Source: Euborellia annulipes (lineage: Eukaryota > Arthropoda > Insecta > Dermaptera > Anisolabididae). Taken from it: a stretch of 64,000 nt of DNA. The stretch spans positions 1-64,000 of the forward strand of contig JAKCPI010006257.1 of assembly GCA_023213315.1 (NCBI GenBank), written 5' to 3'. Of the stretch, positions 33,016 through 44,405 are shown piece after piece (within the stretch, counting starts at the first letter, position 1; the number at the start of each line of letters is the position of its first letter). The translations under genes and the position numbers were made by a program. A model generated the notes under the pieces. The model had not been told where the DNA came from. It searched no databases and worked only from the letters and a program-made list of their open reading frames with translations.

Positions 33016-34779
33016 TCTGCTTTTGCGGCGCTCCCTTGATACAAGAGCCACAAATTACACCACGAATAAAAGGGCCGAAACTTCCCTCTGTACATTTTAT
33101 TTATTTCCTTCAGCGGACCCTGCGCCTAGTCAGAGACCTCCTCTTCTCCTCCCACATAAATACAAACACTTTTGTCCTTTATTCCACTTTCACTCATCTG
33201 ACACCGAAACGTCACTATATATTTCCATATTGTTCGTCTGTCTGTCCCCCTTTCTTATTTTATTTTTTTTTCTTTCTCTCTATAATTAATTTCCATATTT
33301 TAATGACTGATGTTTAAAAATAAAATTGCATATAATTACTTGCTCTATAGGAATTGAAAATTCCCCCTCCCCTCCCCCTCCCCTCTTTCCCCTCCCCTCT
33401 CCTCTTTTTCTTCTCTTTCAGCTATAATTTGAAATAATTACAAACAAGAAAATAATGATTCAATTTAGAAAATCTCTCTGTCTCTCGTCCATTAACGTCA
33501 ACATTTAACGATAAAATGGAACAACAAATTCTCGTTTGTTTAATAACTGCCTTCAATATAAATAAATATTTCTTTTTGATTGATTTGCAAACTCGGAGAC
33601 TTGAATGCATCAGAAGCGTCCCTCGATTGTGTTGCCATCTATTGGCCATTTCCGGTAATTGGAAATAAAGAAAAATATTATTTCGTCTTTTATTTATTCT
33701 CATAAGAATTCTGATTAATTAATTCGAATTAATTTATTTAATTTTATTTTTAATAAAAAGTGAGGTTACTAGTTATATACAATCTACATCTCTTAGTTTT
33801 TTTGTCTAATTAAAAATCTGGAGTGACTGGTCGCCATGGGCGTAACTAGGGAGTGCCCCCCAAGAAAAATAGAGAAAATATTGCAATTATTGTTTCTAAC
33901 TTAACGACGTGCTTGAATGGCTGACTCTGCGACAGACAGACAGACTACTGTCTAGCTAGCCCGCGTAGAGGAAGGAGACAAAAATTAATAAATAAATCAA
34001 ATGTTGGATGACAAAAGGAAGAGAAATGACGCTAATATTGAATTTTTAATTAAAAATTCTCTCTTTTGTTATTTAAATCCCACAAATAAATAAATAAATA
34101 AATAAACAATAAATTACGAGATATTATTTACATCATAATAAGGGATTGAATTTCATAAAAGGAAATAAAAATATCTTTAATTTGATTTGCGACAATTAAA
34201 ATGAATTTTTTTGATTTTGTTGCGTCACGTGATGAGCATTTTGCTCGAATTGATTTCATGAAAACGAGAAAATCCTTAAATAAATGCTGCGCTCTACAAA
34301 TGCATGCAATCTACACTACAATAAAATTGTAGATCTACTTATATCAAGGAGCACTTTACTTAATTTTGTTCGTTTATCGCAATTGGATGCCCATGGGCTG
34401 ACAACGTTGCTTGATTATAGCATGTGGGCAACTTGCTCTTAGTTTGCTTCTAGCCCTGGGCAATTTCCCAAGTGTTTGGGCATCCATGGGCAAGTTGCCT
34501 AGTGTTTCTTTCAAGCAAGTGGGCAGAGCCTGGGAAGCACTTGCCCTTTTCCCGGCGTTTGATTTTCTCGTTTTGGATGCCCTCTACTTATTTCCACCCT
34601 TTTCATTATTCTTAGGGCCTTGAATTAAATTTGGAGGGATGAAAAAGAATATTTTAGCCTTAATATTTCTTCAAAAGTTCTAGAGAGGTGAAAAACATGA
34701 ACATTTGGATCCAAGGGGGGGGGGAATTTCGTCCTTGCAAACGTTGCAAAAAATTCATTAAAAATTATCGATTTTTTCT
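33016..34779. other. Non-coding region
   Basis: Pyrimidine tract (CCCTCCCCT)n at 33362-33420, minus TATA-like motif at 33773, hairpin fragment AATCTGGAGTGAC at 33814, (AAAT)n at about 34086, and the GGGCAA repeats listed separately. No convincing exon. Confidence 0.45.
34420..34560. repeat. Local cluster of GGGCAA-type repeats
   Basis: GTGGGCAACTTGC, CTGGGCAATTTCCC, TTGGGCATCCATGGGCAAGTTGCC, AAGTGGGCAGAGCC and CACTTGCCC follow one another within 140 bp. The element is partly palindromic (GGGCAAGTTGCC). No known family recognised. Confidence 0.5.
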
Positions 34780-35082
34780 AAAACTAGCCGCGTCGCCCGC
34801 CTTTGCATCTAGACAGGAGGGCTTCGCCCCCTGGACCCCCCTCCAGCTGGCTCGGGCCCGCCTGCGGCGGACCCTCGCCTTTTCTTCTTTTTTTTTTATA
34901 AAAAAACATTCACACTTTTTCCTCATTCACACTCACACTCACACACACATTCACACAGTCTTTTCGGCAACTCAGGCCATTTAAGACTTTAGACGATAAC
35001 CGTTATTGATTAAATATACATATATGGGGTCCAGGCATTCTTATTTAAGCTATTTGGTATCCAAATGGCTTAAATAAAATCA

Positions 35083-35160
35083 TCGAACTGCCTGGGGTCC
35101 GAACCCGCGACGTTTGGTATAGAAGGCCAGTACGCTGCCTCTACACCAAGCCCCGAGGGC
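35083..35160 (-). repeat. tRNA-derived SINE head
   Basis: Minus strand GGGGCTTGGTGTAGAGGCAG (A box) and GTCGCGGGTTCGGACCCC (B box). One of the internal units of the family Y copy. Confidence 0.6.
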
Positions 35161-35540
35161 TTTTTTATTCATTATAAAAAGAAAAAAAATTTTTTTTTTT
35201 CTCATTCACACTCACACTCACACACACATTCACACAGTCTTTTCGGCAACTCAGGTCATTTAAGACTTTAGACGATAACCGTTGTAATATATATTATCTA
35301 TTGTGGGGTTGAGGCATTTCTATTTAAGCCATCTGGTATCCAAATAAAAAGAAAATTTTTTTTTTTTTTTTTTTTTTAAAACATTCACACTTTTTTCTCA
35401 TTCACACTCACATTCACACAGTCTTTTCGGCAACTTAGGCCATATAAGACTTTGACGATAACCGTTGTAATTAATATATCAATTTGGGGTTCAGGCATTT
35501 TCTATTTAAGCCATCTGGTATCCAAATGGCTTAAATAAAA

Positions 35541-35620
35541 TCATCGGACTGCCTGGGTCCGAACCCGCGACGTTTGGTATAGGAGGTAGACACGCTACCT
35601 ACTACGCCAGACCCGGGGGC
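35541..35620 (-). repeat. tRNA-derived SINE head
   Basis: Minus strand: GGTCTGGCGTAGTAGGTAGC (A box) and GTCGCGGGTTCGGACCCAGG (B box). The tandem sister of the copy at 35083. Confidence 0.6.
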
Positions 35621-36044
35621 AAAAGAAAATTATTATTATTCTATTCCAATCCAGTGCCTGCTAGATGATTTGTTTACTTTCATGGAATACACAAATGAAA
35701 AGAATACATAAATATTTCTCAATATATTTCCAATGGGAGAAACTTAACTTTAAGAATTAATAACTCAAAAAGTTATAGGAATTTCGGGATGAAAATAATT
35801 TTCCTGTAATCTCGAGAAGGTCATCTTTATGCATAAAAAATTTCATTTCAAAATTCCAACGGGAAGTTGCCTAATTATAACGTGACAGACAGACGGACAT
35901 TAGCGATTTATATACATATAGATTCATTCAATGCAATAAATGCCCTCAAAATATATAGTTTCAAATAATGCATTGCACATGTTTAAACATGTGATTTTAT
36001 ATTATTAAAAAAAAATACACCCCTCTGTATTGTACTGACTATCA

Positions 36045-36084
36045 ATTGTCCTGAGGAAGGGTTCGGGTCCGAAACGTCGGCGAT
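36045..36084 (+). ncRNA. Candidate minimal type-I hammerhead ribozyme (single copy)
   Basis: CUGAGGA 36051-36057, stem II GGG / UCC around a UUCGGG loop, GAAACGUC 36071-36078, and a continuous six-pair stem I (AUUGUC 36045-36050 with GGCGAU 36079-36084, including two G-U pairs). Unlike most copies it is not part of a visible palindrome. Confidence 0.6.
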
Positions 36085-38574
36085 CGAAACAAATTAATTA
36101 AAATTTTTGTCTAATTTGATTGCTGGCTGTTGATACTTGCCAATTGTACAGCCACTGCCTCGCTTTTATTAGCAAAAGGTCTTTAATTTTAGTGCACTTG
36201 TTGAGTTTTTAAGCAATCGTGGCCCAACCCACAAATTCGTTATTAGCGTTGGAGTTACAGCATTTATGGATAGAAATCCCCCCTAAAAAAATAATAAATA
36301 TAATAAAAATGAAGTTAATTTACTATTCGAAGCTCCTTTATAATCATTGAATTCATTAAGACTCAATTTTTTTTCTCTCGCTGCTGCTGCTGCTGCTTTG
36401 ATAAGATATTTTTAGACATGGTCCAGATCAAGAGAGAGAGAGAGAGAGAGACAAACTCTAAACTGTCTATTACATTTGTGAATGGCTTAATTTTTATTTA
36501 GGCAAGTTTTTTTTTTTTTTTTTTTTTTGCTGTCAACCAACGAATGCAAGAGAGAGGGGGGGGAGAGAGAGAGAGAGAGAGAACTGGTGGTGGCCACATG
36601 TTGTTTTCAAAGAGATGCTCTCCAGGGAGGAGGCTGCAGCTCCTTTCCCTCATCTCTCGTAGAGATTCTCAAATAAATTTATTTTTTTATTTTCTATTTC
36701 TTGCAATAAATTCCATTTTCCTCCCTCTATATCTCTAATATCTAAATTTGTTCTATTTTGTTTTTTTTTGTAATAAAGAAACAAATTAAAAGAACCAAAT
36801 TGTATATAATCTACATCCCTTTGATTTATTTCCATTTGAAAAAGTTATTCTTGTTTAATAATTTGACTACATTGTTGCCAACAATTATTTTATTTCCTTG
36901 TTTTTTTTTTTTTTTTAAGGTCTTTTTTGGCATCTAGACCCCATCCCTATTTATTTCAAATGATTTGTAGTCAAATCATATTTCCTTGTTGTTATTGGTT
37001 AATTAATATTCAAAAAATATAAAAATTAATATTATTTAAATAATTTCAATTAAAAAAAAATTTTATTTAAATTTGATTATTTGTCAATAATGATAATGAA
37101 TGGGTTTGAAATCAATTCTCTAAAATTATGAAATTGAGTGAAGCAAAAAAAAAATGATTGGTTAGAGTTTGTAATAAATAGAAATAAACAGTTGCGAAAT
37201 TGCACGCTAATGATAGCAATTTGTCGAATTAACGGGACAAAAAAAATTAGATTAGTGAATGATTAGAAATTTTCACCTCTACGAATATTAATAATCTATA
37301 ATTAATGTGTATTCTTTGGCACAAAATCAAATATTTTTCATTTGTCTAAAAGGATTAATCATTTTCGACAATATATAATTTATTGTTGCATTCATTTAAC
37401 AATTAATAAATTTTAATATTATAAAATATCAATTTTATTTTGCATTATTATTTAATAGAAATTTTAATAATTAACAAGCGGGAAAATGAAATAAATTAAG
37501 ATTTTTTTCTTCCAAATACGGGCCTCTACAACTGATTATAAGAAAATATTGTTAGGTTATGTGTATATATATATATTCTACATCTCTTGGAAAATTCCTT
37601 CGATTCCTTTTTTTTAGTGAATTTTTTTTTAAATAATCAACGAGATCAGAGGGCACAATTAACAAATAATAATTTATATCGAAATTTATCTCTGACATCC
37701 TTGGATTCTTTTTATTTTTCATTAATTAGAATAAAAGATGGCGATTTTAAAATTGATTTTATATTAATATTTTCGTATTTTTATTTCAAACTCGTACAAA
37801 AGATGAATTCCCCCATTAAGTCAGAGAGTATTAAACTCTAATAATTTATTATTAAATATCTATCTCTTAGGCCTACTTGCTGGATGTTGAGTTTATATTT
37901 AGAATTGGAAAATGTTTCTTTAGTCATCTGTCTGTCTGTCTGTCGGCTACTACTAAAAAAAGAAAGCAAGAAAAGGGTAACATTCGATACCCTCGTAAGT
38001 AACGCGCCGTTTAAACAAAAAAGTAAATTGTTTTTTTTTTCTAAGAGTGGGAAACAACTCCATATGGCTCGGGTCGAAAAAAAGGGTCATTAATCTCAAT
38101 AAGTGATGATGATAATAATCATAGAATCAACGGAAATACACGGTTGTTGTTATCAAAATATAAACATTTAGATTTAGAAATTTCTAAATTTTCTGTAAAT
38201 AAGGAGATTTCTTTTTTATTTCTTTGATTTTCTTAAAATTCTGTCGTCAAAAAACTGATTTCTATTTAAATTTGATATATAGATGACAGAATTAAAAATA
38301 CATAAAATTTACATTTTCGTTTTAATAACCAATGAAGAGTTCTTTACTCTTGTGTTTTTTTTTTTTGTTTTTTAAAACATTTCAGACAATATCTCAATAG
38401 AAAAGTTGTTTTTTTGTTGTAATTTTTGTTGTAAGCATTTTTTGATAAAAGCAGGTCGTTGATGAGTTTGAGGGAATTTTCGATAAGCGCGAACTTTTTA
38501 TACTGTCCTTTGAATAATGAATGTGGCGTAGCGGGCTAGGGGATCAGCGGGCTAGAGGGTCAGCTTCTGCAAAC
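36085..38574. other. Long non-coding AT-rich region
   Basis: Simple repeats (CTG)n at 36381, (GA)n at 36433 and 36562, T-tracts at 36508 and 36900. A SINE-tail-like block at 36918-36960 (GGTCTTTTTTGGCATCTAGA). Minus TATA-like motifs at 36801 and 37571. No exon. Confidence 0.5.
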
Positions 38575-38850
38575 AAGACCGGGGCGTGCGGGATTTATTC
38601 ATTAAATAAAAATAATGGAAACAAATCCAGTTGCTGTAACATCCTTGAAAGCATAGAAGAAGTTGGATAAAAGGAACCAGAAATAGAGATTAGCTCGTTA
38701 GCTAGAGACAAAAACTGGAGGAGGAGTTAGAGATAGGAAATAAAGTAACTTCACGGGGTGTCGGTAGATGGCTCCGGCTTGGCATGGGTGTCTTCGTGCA
38801 CGGAAGGACCTCGAGTAAATCCCGGGAAGAATTTCAAAAAATCTATATAC
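38575..38850 (+). repeat. Interspersed repeat, second copy of the 10185 family
   Basis: GGAGGAGGAGTTAGAGATAG at about 38717, then GTCGGTAGATGGC, GTGTCTTCGTGCAC and CTCGAGTAAAT, as in the copy at 10.2-10.6 kb. A SINE-like head (GGGCTAGAGGGTCAGCTTCT) precedes it at about 38550. Confidence 0.65.
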
Positions 38851-38869
38851 GTATAACAATAAGAGGAGT

Positions 38870-39395
38870 GTCCGTCTGTCACGCTCTATTTAGGCAACTT
38901 CTCGTAATTTTGAAACGGAATTTTGCAGTCTTATAAAGGACAGTATGGAGAGTTCAAGAAAAATACTCGGGTCTCTCAATTCCTATAACTTTTAGCTTCG
39001 CCTTCGCCTTCGCGCCTAGCCGGGGAGCTTCGCGCCCCTGGCCCGGGCCCGCCTGCGGCGGACCCTCGCCTTTGCTTCTTACTTATGAAAAGAAAATTAT
39101 TTTCATGATAAAAAAAACATTCACAGCCATTCAGTGCCTGCTTGAGGATTTGTTTACATTCATGGAATACACAAATGAAAAGAATACATAAATATTTCTC
39201 TATACATTTCTTATGGGAGAAATCGTAACTTTAATAATTAATAACTCAAAAAGTTATAGGAATTTCGGGATGAAAATAATTTTCCTATAATCCCAAGTAG
39301 GTCCTCTAAATGCATATAAAATTTCATTTCAAAATTCCAACGGGAAGTTACCTAAATAGAGCGTGACAGACAGTGGGACATTAGCGAATTATATA
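38870..39395 (-). repeat. Family Y copy
   Basis: Contains GTCACGCTCTATTTAGGCAA, the GC-rich GCCCGCCTGCGGCGGACCCT block at about 39045-39064, GCCTGCTTGAGGATTTGTTT and the ATTTCGGGATGAAAATAATT block. The 5' portion is partly duplicated. Confidence 0.6.
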
Positions 39396-39399
39396 TAAA

Positions 39400-39613
39400 G
39401 TAAAATTATAAGAGAAGAATGGGAATCCTCCTGGGAAACAGCGAAAAAACGTTATATTCTGTCGCCGACGTTTCAAGAGCAAGTCGCACTCATCTTCAGA
39501 GCACGCAGATGGGGCAAGGTGAGTGCGACTTGCTCTCGAAACGTCGGCGACAGAATATAACGTTTTTTCGCTGTTTCCCAGGAGGATTCCCATTCTTCTC
39601 TTATAATTTTAAG
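39400..39613. repeat. 210-bp palindrome with hammerhead-like arms
   Basis: AAAATTATAAGAGAAGAATG on the left is mirrored at about 39594-39613. About 80 bp per arm is nearly identical, including TTATATTCTGTCGCCGACG. Only the minus-strand arm keeps CUGANGA. Confidence 0.8.
39458..39509 (-). ncRNA. Candidate minimal type-I hammerhead ribozyme
   Basis: Minus strand: CUGAAGA (39493-39499), GAAACGUC (39467-39474). Stem I has four proximal pairs (with G-U), a small asymmetric internal loop, then UCUG / CAGA. Stem II is short and imperfect here. The opposite arm (39520-39546) keeps a perfect GAG.GC / GC.CUC stem II but has lost CUGANGA. Confidence 0.5.
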
Positions 39614-39764
39614 AAAAAAGTTTAAAACAAGTTTCGGTTTCGGGCATAATATTTGTAGAGGGGGGGGGGGGGTTGTTTGTATATGGCTAACTGTGACAGG
39701 GAGATGGAGGGGCTAGATAGAATATCGTCACAAGTCACAATAGGCGATATGTCATATGTGGACG

Positions 39765-39990
39765 ACCCTTAGAGTAATATTTATGTATTCTTTGCATTTG
39801 TGTATTCTATGAATGTAAACAAGCAGGCACTGAATTGGAATAGTTAGTAATGATAATTTTTTTTTATAATTAAGAAAAGGCGAGGGGGTCCAGGGGGGGG
39901 CTAAGGTGGGCGGAGCGGCTAGTAATAATAATAATAATAACTAGCCAGGGGGGATTCGCCCCTTGGACCTCCCTCCAGCTGGCTGGATTT
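39765..39990 (+). repeat. Family Y fragment
   Basis: AATATTTATGTATTCTTTGC, CAAGCAGGCACTGAATTGGA, and the GGCGAGGGGGTCCAGG block, then (AAT)n and an inverted CCAGCTGGC fragment. Confidence 0.55.
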
Positions 39991-42900
39991 TTCATTGCTT
40001 AAAATTAAGAACATATAAATCAAATACACTTGGTTATATGTTTCAATATTTTAATTAAATAACATTTGATCGATATTATTACCATCATAATAAGAACAAA
40101 TTTGATGTATTTTTTCTAAAACGTCATGCCTTCCTTCTGTTCTTAATTAATTATACCGTATCGAGAAAGTTGCATTTATGAAAAATTTAATTTTTTTTCA
40201 CTCAATTATTTTAATTTAATTAATTTATTAACAACAAAGGGACATTGTTGCAATAATAACAATTAATTGCTGCAAACTTTAAATAAATGAAACGCAGAAT
40301 TCTTATTTCTTTTAATAAAAACGCAGTCTATATGATTATTTATTTATTTATTTATATGCCGTGTGGCAGGCACTGCATCAAAAAAAAAAATTGGCTCAAG
40401 GCCAGCCTGCAAGAGTCAAATTTATTATCATAAAAAAGCAAGAAGAAGAAGAAGAAGAAGAAGAGGGCGTTTAGTATTTAATTTAGCTGATGAGAGAAAG
40501 AAAGAAAGAAAGCAAAAAAAATATATATACATTCTACATCTCTTGGATTGTTTTTTTATAAAAATTTGATAATTGCTCACTTGACTCTAGTAGTGTGCGT
40601 GTGCTGTCATATCAAAAGACAATCGCCATTTTGGTTAACTTTTTAGTAAACTAACTAACTAATAAATTAAATATTATTCAATAATTCTCATAATAGTTTA
40701 TGTATGATAATATCAAATAGCCTAGTAAATTATTATTTCTTTATGAATTTTAATTAAATAATAAATAAATCAAAGGAAATAAAATAAATAAAATAAAAAT
40801 ATATTATAACCTCACAATCTTTTATTAATAATTCTTTTTAATTAATTATTTATAATATAAAAATAAAAGATTTATTTACAATAATTTATTTTATTCACTA
40901 ACTATTATTGTTATTTATATATGAATGTATATATTCTACATCTCTTATTATTCTTTTTCTTTGTTTATTTTTTAACGCCTCCCTTAATAATTTATAGGTA
41001 AATTACAAATATAAATAATAGAAAAGGATTTTAGTTTTTCTTTTAAATGGATTTCTGTTTGTAAATAAAGGAGAGGCGCCTTGAGAAAGGAGGCGTTTCG
41101 GTCGCCTTATTATAAATATTCACCGGCACGAAAAACAAATAACAAATAGAGGTGACGACCAACTCAGTGAGTGAGTGAGTGAGTGAGAAAAGGTTTCATG
41201 TTCGCAGAGATATCAGTTTGCAATGTCCTTCTTTCTTCTTCTTCGTCCTCCCCGGGAACAGTTCCGGTTTCAGAAGGGGTCACAGTCACAGTCACAGTCA
41301 CAGTCACATAACTGCTACTACATACAACAACATTGTCTTTGTAATCACACAAAAATTCTCTTCTTTTTTTTTTATTCAATGAAATTTAATCTTAAAAAAT
41401 AAATAAATAAAGGATTATTTCATTTTTCTAAAATGGAAATTCTCAATTCCTCAATAGCTTGGGCACAAATGAATTCGAATGAGAATAATTTGATTTTATT
41501 TAAAAATGCAAAAACAAATTGGATTGACATAAAAACAAAGAGATGTAGAATATATATAGTATTAAGTAAGAATAATTATAAACATAAATTGGAAAAATAA
41601 AATTCCATATTTTCATATCTATGAAATTAACTCCATCTCGATCTGCATGTTATAACAAGTTCTCGGCCTACACGCAGTAGAGCTTACAGCCAAACAGAGA
41701 TAGGCCTACAATTAATTAATCAAATATAGAAAATTCATTTGATTGTTGAGTTAATTTTATTTTATTTAATTAATTAATTTTCTTTATTTATTTAATTTAA
41801 ATAATTCCTGTTTATTTAATTAAAAATAATTCAAATAATAATTTAGGCTATATTATTATTGATAACTTAATGCTAAAACTAGAACAAAGATGGCGACGCT
41901 TTTTTGTTTATATGACGTCAGCAAACTTTCGACTAGAATCAAGTGAGCAATGAAATGAAATTGTTATTAAAAAAATCTATAAGATGCAGAATATAATATA
42001 TAAAGTGACATTTCCTTAACCTAATGAAATTCCTTTAAGTTTATAAAAATATTAAATAATTAATTTAATTTCCAATTATTAGAATAAAAATAATAATAAT
42101 AAATATTCGAAAGGCAAATTTCAATTGAATTTGAAGGCGGAAATAATTTTATCTCTCACCTTTGATAATAATTACGTACTTTAACTTTAATCTAACCTTA
42201 CCTTAGTATTAAGTGCAAATATTATATGATAAATTAAAGAGAGAGATCATGTTTTAATGGAGGAGGATGTTGGGTCTGTTATTACATCGGGGTACTTACA
42301 GGTTGGCTCGTAATCACACACACCATCGGAGCCCCCCTCCCCCCCTCTCCCCTCCCTCCTTTTTATTATTATTTATTGGACGACGTGACGCCGACCGACC
42401 GACAGCATCAAATACATAATCATAATAATTTGATTTTTTTTCTTCTTCTTTCCACACACAAACACGTTGTTGTTATTATTATGTGCTTGATAGCCGCACA
42501 CACGCACACACACGCCCTTTTTTTCATTATTCTTCAATTAATAAGAAAATAAAAACTCAACAGTTGGCAGCATTGTCAACAAATATACGCTCTACATCTC
42601 TTCGATTAATAATCAATTAAAATATAAATAAAATTGTTCCTAATTAATTGTTTTTAAAAATAATTATAATTTTTTTTTATTTTGACGAAAACTTTAATAA
42701 TAACACGAAAAAAAATCCTAATTATTTTCTAATATCATTTCTTTATATATACTCTACATCTTCTAGTTTTATTAACAAAGCATCCAATTATTCTTTTTTT
42801 TTTCACTTTAATGTCATTTTATTAGATAAATAAATAAAAAATATTCTTGTTTTATTATTTAAGATAGACTAGATGAAATAAAATAATCAAGATTGGTACG

Positions 42901-43124
42901 TTTATAATATGGATACGGGCCAGAGATCCTGGGTTCTAAATGAAGAATTTATGATAAAAATTAGAAATGCACGGCAATTTTCGGACAAAAGTAAACAAAA
43001 TCAACAATTGATTGATAAATATTTTAAAGATATGTATGGATTTGTTTATATTATATTAAAGTACTCTATTAATTTTATTATATAAGCTCCCGACAAAATA
43101 AAATAAAAAAACAAGAATATTCAG
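39991..43124. other. Long non-coding AT-rich region
   Basis: (GAA)n at 40441-40463, (AAAG)n at 40496, (GTGA)n at 41166, (CAGTCA)n at 41281-41306, a pyrimidine tract at 42335-42360. TATA-like motifs near 40527, 40927, 41540, 41981, 42582, 42743. A module at about 41070-41106 (GGAGGCGTTTCGGTCGCC) is a ribozyme-like remnant. No exon. Confidence 0.5.
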
Positions 43125-43355
43125 GCGGATACAAGGGGGGGGGGTAAAGGGGGTAATTATTATAAATTTTATTTTTAATATAAAATTTTAAAAATTAATA
43201 CTTAAAAATATGATTTGTATATATATTCTTGAAAACAAGTACAGAATGCAACTTTAAATTACAGAAAATAAGAAAAAATTGTGTGCTGTGCGACCAGTCA
43301 CACCAGAATACCCCCCCCCCCCTTCCCCGAGAAACTCCTCTGTATCCGCACTGAA
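43125..43355. mobile_element. Short element with GCGGATACA ends and hairpin core
   Basis: GGCGGATACAAGGGG at about 43124 is matched by TCTGTATCCGCA at about 43340-43351. The interior has a GGGGTAAAGGGGGTAATTA run and a hairpin of the GGTGTGACTGG type (43233-43307). A related nested copy occurs at 28.2-28.44 kb. No gene. Confidence 0.55.
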
Positions 43356-43554
43356 TTATTAAAAAAACAAAAGGTATTGATTGGCATGAAAAATAAGAGA
43401 TGTAGAATGTATATAGATAGGCCTAAATATAAATAGAAAAATAAATGTCACTTATTCTTTTTTGCAATAATTATAAAAAAAAATTAATAATAATATTTTC
43501 AATAATTAACAATGCTACCAACTGTAGAGCCTTTATTATTTATTAATTTTTTTT

Positions 43555-43708
43555 TTTAACATTCACACAGACTTTTTGGCAACTTAGGCCATATAAGCCT
43601 TTATACGTAAATCGTTATTATGAAAATATATCTATTGGGGTCCAGGCATTCTTATTTGGTATCCAAACAAGGCAGGCGCGCTACCAACTACGCCAAGCCC
43701 GAGGGCTT
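43555..43708 (-). repeat. Family Y / SINE fragment
   Basis: CATTCACACAGACTTTTTGG and GGGGTCCAGGCATTC match the 35-kb units. The minus-strand head CGGGCTTGGCGTAGTTGGTA lies at 43680-43705, but the B box is deleted. Confidence 0.55.
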
Positions 43709-44330
43709 ATTTATTAATTGAAGATAAATAAATATAGTGTTTGTGTGTGTATCGTCCTCAGGGATTGTTTATGTTATTTCTAATAATTTTATCATTTATT
43801 TTAATTCAAACACCATTTAGATAGATAGAGAGAGGAAATGGCAAAAAATAAAAAGTTTTTAATGGAGAGAGAGAGTTTTCTTTTTCTTTTTGCTTCTTCT
43901 CTCTCTCTCTCTCTGTACTGTAATGGGAAGCGAGTGTCAGGTTACACGAGAGCAAACAAGATGGAGTCGGCCTGTTCTCTCTCTCTCTCCTTGTGTGTGT
44001 GTGACGTCATCATCATCGCCGGAGAGGCAGACAGACAGACAGACAGACACGTCAATATACACACTCTCTCTGGGGGTTGGGGGGGGGGGGGGGGGGGGTT
44101 GTTCCCCTAAAAAAAAAAAAAAAAAATATATATATATTATATTTTTCCCCCCCCCCTCTCTTACCGTCTTTTTAGAAAGAGAGGGTGTTTATACGGGGGA
44201 TTCCTTAATATTTTCATCAACACATCAATAAAATTAAAGAGAAAAAAAAAAAACATTTAAGAATCAAATACATCGAGAAAAATAACAATTTCCAATTCAC
44301 TTTATGTGAATTTAAATAGAATACAAAGTC
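43709..44330. other. Simple-sequence-rich stretch
   Basis: (CT)n, (GT)n, (ACAG)n at about 44028-44050, G-run 44075-44098, A-run and (TA)n at 44109-44140. The two open frames here are made of these repeats and are not credible genes. Confidence 0.5.
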
Positions 44331-44405
44331 AAGGTCACTTCGTGGTTGAGTGAATAAAGTTTCAAGTTTTCAAACAGACAACCTGGGTTCAGATCCCGGA
44401 ACCAA
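44331..44405 (+). repeat. tRNA-like sequence (SINE head, second type)
   Basis: CTTCGTGGTTGAGTGAATAA (A box) and CTGGGTTCAGATCCCGG (B box with a pairing T stem). The anticodon arm is not recognisable. A decayed relative is at 44605-44672 (GATGACTTTGTGGTTGAA, GAGTTCAGATCCCGAGG). Confidence 0.45.

Larger units (their letters stand above)
34780..35925 (-). repeat. Family Y copy with three tandem internal units
   Basis: Starts ACTAGCCGCGTCGCCCGCC and ends ACATTAGCGATTTATATACA. Three tandem units of 150-270 bp (about 34900-35165, 35195-35345, 35385-35625) each have ACTCACACTCACA-type sequence, CAGTCTTTTCGGCAACT and GGGGTCCAGGCATT-like blocks. Two of them include a complete minus-strand SINE head. 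Confidence 0.65.

Noticed and set aside
43838..44231. Two overlapping open frames of 90 and 113 residues
   Set aside because: Composed of CT, GT, ACAG and G-runs; no splice sites and no domain.
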